From positions 1 to 7,955 of the forward strand of contig JAIYCA010000018.1 in NCBI GenBank assembly GCA_027488265.1: a stretch of DNA of 7,955 nt, in the 5' to 3' direction. The stretch is from Planctomycetaceae bacterium (lineage in GTDB: Bacteria > Planctomycetota > Phycisphaerae > Phycisphaerales > SM1A02). Made by a program: the position numbers and the translations under genes. The first letter of the stretch is position 1; the number at the start of each line of letters is the position of its first letter. Below are positions 1-4,829 of this stretch, piece after piece. The notes beneath the pieces are model-generated. The model searched no databases. It had not been told where the DNA came from and was given only the letters and a program-made list of their open reading frames with translations.

Positions 1-1
1 A

Positions 2-1627
2 GACGCTGCGGTCGTGGTCGATCATGCACGCGGCATTGGTCGCGCTACGGATGGACGTTGGGCAGTTTCTGGGCCGGCCTTCGTGGGTTCAGGCTTGACC
101 CTCGCGTTGACGCGCGAAGACACTCTTCGACTTGCCGAACGCGGCTCCATCGATAGTGCGCGCATCGATGCGCGACTTGTTGGAAGTGCGCGTTCGCCCG
201 CATTTTCACTCGACAAAAAGTTCGTCCACGTTCGCATGCGCGGCGGTGGCGTGTGGATGCGGCTGCACATCAACAACTATTGGCTCGATGACCGAAATGG
301 CCTTCTCTTCGAAGGCATGCGTCGGCATATCGGAGAGCTCTCGCAGGAAGACGCCGCGCGCGATCCGCGCGAAATCGCATGGCGTGTCGAAACGTGGGAT
401 GTGTCACGTTTCGTGGGCGAACGCGCGTTTCTTGAGTTGATCGACGAGGGCGCAGGTTGGATCGAAGTGGATGCGATTGCGTTGAGTGATGCGGCAACGC
501 CACCAGATTTCGCAGCACTCGACGAAGACAAAATCGCTGAAACGCGCGATGCAAATGCGCTCGTTGATGATGCCGTGGTCGAGCAGGCGAAACGCGCGCG
601 GGATGCGCGTGACCAACTCGTTGGTACTCAGGATCACATCCGCGCAATCGTCGCGGAGGATTCAGGCTCGTTTGACGAGCCGCTGCATGTGCGCGGCGTC
701 CCACGAAACTACGGCGAAAGCACGACGCGTGCGCAGCTCTCGTTTCTTCCATCAACGAGCGCGATCGAAGGCAGCGGCCGTATGGCATTGGCGCAGACGA
801 TCGTCGATCCAGAGCAGCCATTCCTTTGGCGCACAATGGCGAATCGCGTCTGGCTCAAACTCTTCGGGCGCGGCATCGTTGAGACGCCCGACGATTTCGG
901 ACAACTCGGCGCCTCGCCGTGGTCGATCGAATTGCTTGATCACCTCGCATTGAAACTTGCGCGCGATGGCCGATTGAAGCCATTCATTCGAGAAATCGTG
1001 CTCTCCCGCGCGTATCGCGCGATGCCTTGTGATGAGGAACTCCCGCCTGCGGCGTGGGCGCCTGTTGTGGTGCGGCGGCTCGATGCAGAGGCGATTCGCG
1101 ATGCGATGCTTGTTGCATCTGGCCGACTCGATGCAGCCGTCGGGGGCCCGAGCATTCCCGTGCACCTCACCGAACACATGCAGGGGCGCGGGCGCCCCGG
1201 CGTTTCTGGGCCGATTGACGGAAGTGGCCGTCGAAGTGTGTACATCTCGATCAATCGCAATTTCCTCGATCCATTCTTGCAAGCGTTTGATCAGCCGCCG
1301 CCAGCGACCACGTGTGGAAAGCGACATACGTCGAACGTCCCGGCACAAGCGCTTGCGCTTCTCAACAACGACATGGTGCGCGAGTTTGCGCGCGTTTGGG
1401 GCGAGCGAATCGCACAGGATGCTGCGCGTACCGACGACGCGCGCATCGAATCGATGTGGCTCGCGGCGTTTGCGCGTCTTCCACGCGAAGAAGAGCGTGC
1501 AGCGTCGCGCGCCTTTCTCGAAGCCGAACGCGCTGCAATCACCGACACAGCGCGGCGCGAATCAGAAGCATTTGGCGCACTTGCACACGCGCTATTCTCG
1601 ACGAAGGAGTTTGTCTTCCTTCGATGA
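2..1627 (+). CDS. PSD1-type protein, C-terminal part with DUF1553 (partial, 5' end outside window)
   Basis: The frame is open to the left edge, so the start lies upstream; 541 residues are visible. Visible residues about 20-165 read as a beta-rich module (SPAFSLDKKFVHVRMRGGGV, then WRVETWDVSRF and GWIEVDAIALSD) like the sandwich that often sits between DUF1549 and DUF1553 in planctomycete proteins. Residues about 227-541 are DUF1553: NRVWLKLFGRGIVETPDDFG at about 281-300, then RRLDAEAIRDAMLVASGRLD, GRRSVYISINRNFLDPFLQ, FDQPPP, VPAQALALLNN and the closing LFSTKEFVFLR. Full-length family members usually carry an N-terminal PSCyt1 cytochrome-c-like domain and DUF1549, which would be upstream here. 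The biochemical role of the family is not established; it is normally paired with DUF1501 and thought to act outside the cytoplasm. Its stop overlaps the next start. Family assignment is firm; function is open. Confidence 0.92.
   Translation, partial: DAAVVVDHARGIGRATDGRWAVSGPAFVGSGLTLALTREDTLRLAERGSIDSARIDARLVGSARSPAFSLDKKFVHVRMRGGGVWMRLHINNYWLDDRNGLLFEGMRRHIGELSQEDAARDPREIAWRVETWDVSRFVGERAFLELIDEGAGWIEVDAIALSDAATPPDFAALDEDKIAETRDANALVDDAVVEQAKRARDARDQLVGTQDHIRAIVAEDSGSFDEPLHVRGVPRNYGESTTRAQLSFLPSTSAIEGSGRMALAQTIVDPEQPFLWRTMANRVWLKLFGRGIVETPDDFGQLGASPWSIELLDHLALKLARDGRLKPFIREIVLSRAYRAMPCDEELPPAAWAPVVVRRLDAEAIRDAMLVASGRLDAAVGGPSIPVHLTEHMQGRGRPGVSGPIDGSGRRSVYISINRNFLDPFLQAFDQPPPATTCGKRHTSNVPAQALALLNNDMVREFARVWGERIAQDAARTDDARIESMWLAAFARLPREEERAASRAFLEAERAAITDTARRESEAFGALAHALFSTKEFVFLR
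1604..1609 (+). promoter_or_regulatory. Candidate Shine-Dalgarno for the DUF1501 gene
   Basis: AAGGAG lies inside the end of the PSD1 gene, with 14 bases between it and the ATG at 1624. The spacing is longer than ideal, but together with the ATGA stop/start overlap it supports translational coupling. It is the only good purine-rich match near any candidate start of this gene. Confidence 0.45.
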
Positions 1628-3132
1628 ATTTCCCTATGCAGCAAGCGGGTTTCACGCGTTTGTCTGCCTGTGTTGATGAACCACCTCCGATGCACTCTGC
1701 TCCACAACATCACTGCGGTCGATTTCATGCGACAGATCCAACGCGCCGCGACATGTTGCGCACGTTGGGTGGTGGCTTTGGAATGCTTGCGTTTGCTGGG
1801 CTTTTTGCGCGGAATGCCAGCGCCGATGATGCGCAGCGGTTGCTTGACGCGCGTGCGTTGTCGGCGGGTCATGTTCGTCCGCGCGCGCGCAGTGTGATCT
1901 TTCTCTACATGGACGGCGGTCCATCGCAAGTCGACACATTCGATCCAAAGCCGAAACTTGCGGAGTACAACGGCAAGCCGTTTCCGATGAAAACGGCGCC
2001 CACACAGTTCAACAACAACGGCAACACGCTCGTATCGCCGTGGAAGTTTCGGCAGTACGGCGAGTCGGGCCTTCCAGTCTCCGACCTCTTTCCAAATGTC
2101 GCGAAGATGGCCGATGAACTGTGCGTCGTACGCTCGATGACGAGCACGTTCAGTGAGCACACCAACGCGAACTACTTCTTGCATACAGGCCTTGGAATTC
2201 CTGGTCGTCCGTCGATGGGCGCGTGGGCTTCGTACGGGCTCGGGAACGAGAACGATGATCTTCCTGGGTTCGTCGTGCTTGAAGGCGGCCTCATTCCGCC
2301 GGGCGGGCTGGAATGCTTTTCTGCGGGTTTTCTTCCAGCACGACATCAGGGAACGGTGATGCGTCCGACGGGCGAAGCGATCGCGGATGCATCGCCGAGT
2401 GATCCGGTTGATGCGCAGGCACGCAAGCGACAACTCATCGCGCGTCTTGATTCAGCGTTCGCGCACGAAGCCCAAGCGGAAGCGATCGAAAGCGCGATTG
2501 CGAACCACGAGCTCGCGTATCGCATGCAGGCTGCGGTTCCTGAACTCGCGTCGCTCGATGGAGAGAGTGAAGAAACCAAGGTGCTGTACGGCTTCGATGC
2601 ACCTGATGCAGCGACGCGCGTCTATGCGCGTGAGTGCTGTCTCGCGCGTCGACTTGTCGAGCGCGGTGTTCGATTTGTCGAGGTGACTTGTCCGCGCACG
2701 AATGGCGATCGTTGGGATCAGCACAACGACTTGCGCGCGGGACACGAAGGAAATGCGCGTGCGGTGGATCAGCCGATTGCTGCGCTCTTGATGGATCTCA
2801 AGCGTCGCGGGTTGTTGGAATCGACGCTGGTGGTGTGGGCTGCGGAGTTTGGTCGGACACCGTTCGCGCAAGGTTCCGATGGCCGTGACCACAATCCCTT
2901 CGGTTATTCGATTTGGATGGCTGGTGGCGGCGTGAAGGGTGGCACCGTGATCGGCGCGACGGACGATTTCGGATATCGCGCGATTGAAAAGCCCTATGAA
3001 ATCCACGATCTTCACGCGACGATGCTGCATCTTATGGGCGTCGATCATCGGCGCCTGACGTTCCGATCCGGCGGTCGCGACCATCGATTGACCGACGTCC
3101 ACGGCAAGTTGATCGAAGGCGCGATTGCATAA
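1624..3132 (+). CDS. DUF1501 family protein with Tat signal (alkaline-phosphatase-like fold)
   Basis: A 502-residue protein of typical DUF1501 length. The N-terminal region has a twin-arginine motif, TRRDMLR (40-46), followed by a Gly/Ala/Leu-rich hydrophobic stretch and a plausible cleavage site after ASA (65-67), so export by Tat is likely. Family landmarks appear in order: MDGGPSQVDTFDPKP (96-110), WDQHND (364-369), EFGRTP (408-413), GRDHNP (420-425), DLHATMLHLMG (462-472) and a C-terminal GRDHRLTDVHG. Conserved Asp, His and Glu in these blocks (for example D97, H367, E408, D422, H423, H464) are candidate metal ligands, inferred from the alkaline-phosphatase-like superfamily; the true substrate is unknown. 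The ATG at 1624 overlaps the PSD1 stop (ATGA). A start at 1690 (MHSAPQHHC) would leave 17 residues before the Arg pair and fits the family's usual N-terminus, but has no visible ribosome site. Assignment is firm; start is moderate. Confidence 0.93.
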   Translation: MNFPMQQAGFTRLSACVDEPPPMHSAPQHHCGRFHATDPTRRDMLRTLGGGFGMLAFAGLFARNASADDAQRLLDARALSAGHVRPRARSVIFLYMDGGPSQVDTFDPKPKLAEYNGKPFPMKTAPTQFNNNGNTLVSPWKFRQYGESGLPVSDLFPNVAKMADELCVVRSMTSTFSEHTNANYFLHTGLGIPGRPSMGAWASYGLGNENDDLPGFVVLEGGLIPPGGLECFSAGFLPARHQGTVMRPTGEAIADASPSDPVDAQARKRQLIARLDSAFAHEAQAEAIESAIANHELAYRMQAAVPELASLDGESEETKVLYGFDAPDAATRVYARECCLARRLVERGVRFVEVTCPRTNGDRWDQHNDLRAGHEGNARAVDQPIAALLMDLKRRGLLESTLVVWAAEFGRTPFAQGSDGRDHNPFGYSIWMAGGGVKGGTVIGATDDFGYRAIEKPYEIHDLHATMLHLMGVDHRRLTFRSGGRDHRLTDVHGKLIEGAIA

Positions 3133-3307
3133 GCACGAGATCGGTGCGTGTTACTGCTGCGGCTGCCGATACCGCGGTACACGTACTCACGGCGCATAAT
3201 TGCCTTCAGAATCGCATGTGGATAGCGCAGAGAACGCTGGGCTGAAAAAGTGCGCGACTTTGTCGCCGCGTTGTATCTCGCGTGCGGCACCTGTCTCTCC
3301 CGCTGTG

Positions 3308-3342
3308 CGGCCAGAGGTGGCCGACCGGTTCGCCGGAGGCCA
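3308..3342 (+). promoter_or_regulatory. Pair of mutually exclusive leader hairpins
   Basis: TGGCC at 3318-3322 can pair upstream, with GGCCA at 3309-3313 (extended by C3308-G3323, loop GAGG). It can instead pair downstream, with GGCCA at 3338-3342, enclosing a second stem CCGG (3325-3328) / CCGG (3333-3336) with a TTCG loop. Only one arrangement can form at a time. A short T-run (TTTT, 3348-3351) follows the downstream form, too weak and too distant to call a terminator. The pairings are read directly; any regulatory role is inference. I do not recognise a known riboswitch class. Confidence 0.35.
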
Positions 3343-3366
3343 TTGGATTTTGCACGCCAAACAACC

Positions 3367-3390
3367 GCGCGCGGACGAGGTCCGCAGCGC
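3367..3390 (+). promoter_or_regulatory. Strong hairpin next to the ribosome binding site
   Basis: GCGC (3367-3370) and GCGGAC (3371-3376) pair with GTCCGC (3380-3385) and GCGC (3387-3390) around a GAG loop, with only A3386 bulged, giving a ten-base-pair GC-rich stem. It ends seven bases before the AAGGAG at 3398-3403. It could protect the 5' end of a processed transcript or influence ribosome access; the sequence cannot say which. Confidence 0.4.
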
Positions 3391-3397
3391 CCTACAG

Positions 3398-3403
3398 AAG
3401 GAG
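3398..3403 (+). promoter_or_regulatory. Shine-Dalgarno that fixes the start at 3409
   Basis: AAGGAG sits five bases before the ATG at 3409. It supports that codon over the in-frame upstream GTG at 3250. The out-of-frame ATG at 3405 is only one base away from the motif. Confidence 0.75.
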
Positions 3404-3408
3404 CATGT

Positions 3409-4554
3409 ATGCGCACTGTTTCAATCTTCACTCTGACTTCTCTCCTCGCCACCGCCTCGATTGCTTCGGCCGACATCGGTTTTGCGAAGGCCATCAGCCT
3501 CTGCCGTGGCGCGGTTCCGCAGGGCACGCTGCTGGGTATCGAGCAGCGTGAACGCAACAACGTTTGGGTGTACCAAGGCGACATGTATGACGCGGCGCTG
3601 ACGACCAACTGGGGTCCACGCTTCAATCGTGAAACCGGTGCGGCACTCGGCGTTGATGTTGATACGCCGGACGAAAAGAACCTTCCAAACCTCGAAGCGA
3701 TTTTCGCGCGCTTGAGCGAAGCAGTTCTGGATTTCAGCGATGCACTCCCGATCGCCAATGAGGCCGCTGGACGCGAGGACGTCATGAAGATCGCGTTCGA
3801 TCTCGAAGCGGGCATTCTCGCGTTCCAAGTTGAGTACTTCGATGAAGTCACCAAGATCTACGTCGACAGCGTGACAGGCGGCGTGATTCCGCACCATGGT
3901 GCGGGCGACGACGTTGAAACCACGGCTTCGACCACTTCGCTGCAGGCAGGCGTTGCCCTCGCAGAAGCGGCGCTTGGTGCAGGCTGGAACTCGTTCAAGG
4001 TCGAGGCAGAACAAGAGGACGCAGGTGCTGTGGTCCAGGTTCTCCTCTTCAACATCAAGTCGGGCATGCTTGCAGCGGCCGATGTTGTTGGCGGCGCAGT
4101 GACGACCGTCACTGAGTTCGAACCGATCGGTACGCAAGCCGAAGAGGTCGCTGCCTTGCAAGCAAATTGGGCTGACGTGCAGACTGGACTCTCAGCAGCG
4201 CTCGCTGCCGCCGAAGCGGCGTATCCCGCGTGCGGTGTGAACGAAGTGGAGTTCGAAGTGGAAACCGAGAAGACCGGTACCGAACTCTTCTGGAAGATCG
4301 GGCTCGTCACGGCGGACCTCATCGAAGTCGACTTCTTTGTGGATGCGACTGCGGCCTCGGGCGGCGGACTCCGTTTCGCGACGGCTCCGATCAACGGCAT
4401 TGTTGGCGACGTCGATGGCGACGGCGTAGTCACCGCGTTTGACCTCTCGCAACTGCTCGGCGCGTGGGGCGCGATCAACCCGCCGATGGATCTCGACCAC
4501 AGCGGTCAAGTCGACGCGGGTGACATGTCGCTTCTTCTCGCGAATTGGCGCTGA
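3409..4554 (+). CDS. Secreted protein with PepSY-like repeats and C-terminal dockerin-like domain
   Basis: A 381-residue protein. Residues 1-21 form a Sec signal peptide (MRTVSIFTLTSLLATASIASA) with an ASA cleavage site before D22. The body seems to repeat one plan, a helix then beta strands with alternating acidic residues, four times: about 21-80, 103-160, 175-232 and 255-317. The second copy is clearest: SDALPIANEAAGREDVMKIA, then FQVEYFDEVTKIYVDSVTGG, matching PepSY style. The C-terminus (333-381) is a type I dockerin-like pair of calcium loops, DVDGDGVVTAFD (334-345) and DLDHSGQVDAGD (361-372), followed by helices ending at the last residue. PepSY domains are often linked to inhibition of secreted proteases or to sensing; dockerins bind cohesins in cellulosomes, but planctomycete dockerin-like ends generally lack known partners. 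The start is set by the signal peptide and AAGGAG at 3398. Dockerin call is strong, PepSY repeat call moderate; function unknown. Confidence 0.85.
   Translation: MRTVSIFTLTSLLATASIASADIGFAKAISLCRGAVPQGTLLGIEQRERNNVWVYQGDMYDAALTTNWGPRFNRETGAALGVDVDTPDEKNLPNLEAIFARLSEAVLDFSDALPIANEAAGREDVMKIAFDLEAGILAFQVEYFDEVTKIYVDSVTGGVIPHHGAGDDVETTASTTSLQAGVALAEAALGAGWNSFKVEAEQEDAGAVVQVLLFNIKSGMLAAADVVGGAVTTVTEFEPIGTQAEEVAALQANWADVQTGLSAALAAAEAAYPACGVNEVEFEVETEKTGTELFWKIGLVTADLIEVDFFVDATAASGGGLRFATAPINGIVGDVDGDGVVTAFDLSQLLGAWGAINPPMDLDHSGQVDAGDMSLLLANWR
4405..4551 (+). other. Dockerin-type I-like double EF-hand domain
   Basis: Two twelve-residue calcium loops with Asp/Asn/Ser at the usual ligand positions: DVDGDGVVTAFD, then DLDHSGQVDAGD. 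Each is followed by a short amphipathic helix (LSQLLGAWG and MSLLLANWR). The spacing and the tryptophan at the end of each helix match dockerin-like C-termini of planctomycete secreted proteins. The domain ends exactly at the protein's last residue. Confidence 0.85.
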
Positions 4555-4591
4555 AGCGGATTCTTCAGGCATCAGGACGCCTTTTGGGAGC

Positions 4592-4650
4592 GCTGAGCGT
4601 GTGCTGCTCGATGACGTGCTGAAACGCACGGTGGAGCACAGCTCAGCACG
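4592..4650 (+). other. Structured 3' segment with nested inverted repeats
   Basis: GCTGAGC (4592-4598) and TGTGCT (4600-4605) pair with AGCACA (4635-4640) and GCTCAGC (4641-4647), a 13-base-pair stem with only G4599 bulged. Inside its loop CGTGC (4615-4619) pairs with GCACG (4626-4630). An alternative fold pairs CGTGCTGA (4615-4622) with TCAGCACG (4643-4650). It lies in the 3' region of the dockerin gene before its terminator. It could be a 3' UTR structure or part of a small RNA; nothing in the sequence decides. Confidence 0.35.
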
Positions 4651-4706
4651 CGGCGCGCGAAACCGCCCGCGAGTCACCCGTCAGGCCATACAACTTCAAC
4701 CTCTTT

Positions 4707-4753
4707 CCGTCCGCGGGGCGTCGCATCTTGCGTCGCTCCGCGGCGGTTTTTTT
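4707..4753 (+). terminator. Rho-independent terminator after the dockerin gene
   Basis: CCG (4707-4709), with T4710 bulged, then CCGCGG (4711-4716), GCG and CGCA form the left arm. TGCG, CGC, CCGCGG (4738-4743) and CGG (4744-4746) form the right arm. The loop is TCT, with one T-T mismatch and one G-T pair. Seven T follow immediately (4747-4753). There is no A-run on the left side, so it acts on the + strand only. It lies about 150 bases after the dockerin gene's stop. Confidence 0.8.
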
Positions 4754-4764
4754 GACAAGACGCC

Positions 4765-4811
4765 GTGAGAGTGTGCGTTCCCGCGGAACGCTTCCCGTAT
4801 CAAACTCTCAC
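4765..4811. repeat. Nested inverted repeat between convergent genes
   Basis: An outer pair, GTGAGAGT (4765-4772) and ACTCTCAC (4804-4811), encloses a perfect inner hairpin, GCGTTCC (4775-4781) and GGAACGC (4785-4791), with a CGC loop. It starts 18 bases past the RNase R stop as read on the minus strand, where a terminator is expected, but no T-run follows on that strand. It may stabilise the RNase R transcript's 3' end or serve as a T-less terminator; both are inference. Confidence 0.4.
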
Positions 4812-4829
4812 AGATCAACCCGTCCCAGA

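Larger units (their letters stand above)
3133..3408 (+). promoter_or_regulatory. Gene-free leader upstream of the PepSY/dockerin gene
   Basis: There are 276 bases between the DUF1501 stop and the next chosen start, with no convincing gene. No hairpin followed by a long T-run ends the DUF1501 transcript, so read-through into the next gene is possible. A weak -10-like hexamer, CATAAT, lies at 3195-3200 with no recognisable -35 partner. The second half is full of inverted repeats: a 5-bp hairpin at 3254-3266 (GCGAC, loop TTT), two overlapping hairpins at 3308-3342, and a strong hairpin at 3367-3390 just before the Shine-Dalgarno. The frame of the downstream gene stays open through 3250-3408, but the translated extension is Cys/Arg-rich and would bury the signal peptide, so I read it as untranslated leader. 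Confidence 0.5.
4555..4829. other. Convergent intergenic region, no gene seen
   Basis: There are 275 bases between the dockerin gene's stop (+) and the RNase R stop (-). A small hairpin, CTGAAG (4551-4556) with CTTCAG (4563-4568), spans the dockerin gene's stop codon and has no T-run. A structured segment follows at 4592-4650, then a terminator at 4707-4753 and a nested inverted repeat at 4765-4811, listed separately. I see no protein-coding signal in the stretch. Confidence 0.6.

Noticed and set aside
1291..2433. 380-codon open frame on the minus strand across the PSD1/DUF1501 junction
   Set aside because: It is very Arg-rich with no family signature, and is antisense to two confidently assigned genes.
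3195..3200. CATAAT as a sigma-70 -10 box
   Set aside because: There is no acceptable -35 element 16-18 bases upstream. It is mentioned in the leader entry but not called as a promoter.
3367..3403. Resemblance of the GGACGAGGT segment to guanidine-III (ykkC-III) riboswitch sequence
   Set aside because: The rest of that motif, including the downstream GGACAAG segment and pseudoknot partners, is absent, and the downstream gene is not a guanidine-related transporter or enzyme.
3250..3408. In-frame upstream extension of the PepSY/dockerin protein from GTG 3250
   Set aside because: It would place 53 Cys/Arg-rich residues before a normal signal peptide. The ATG at 3409 has a well-placed AAGGAG.
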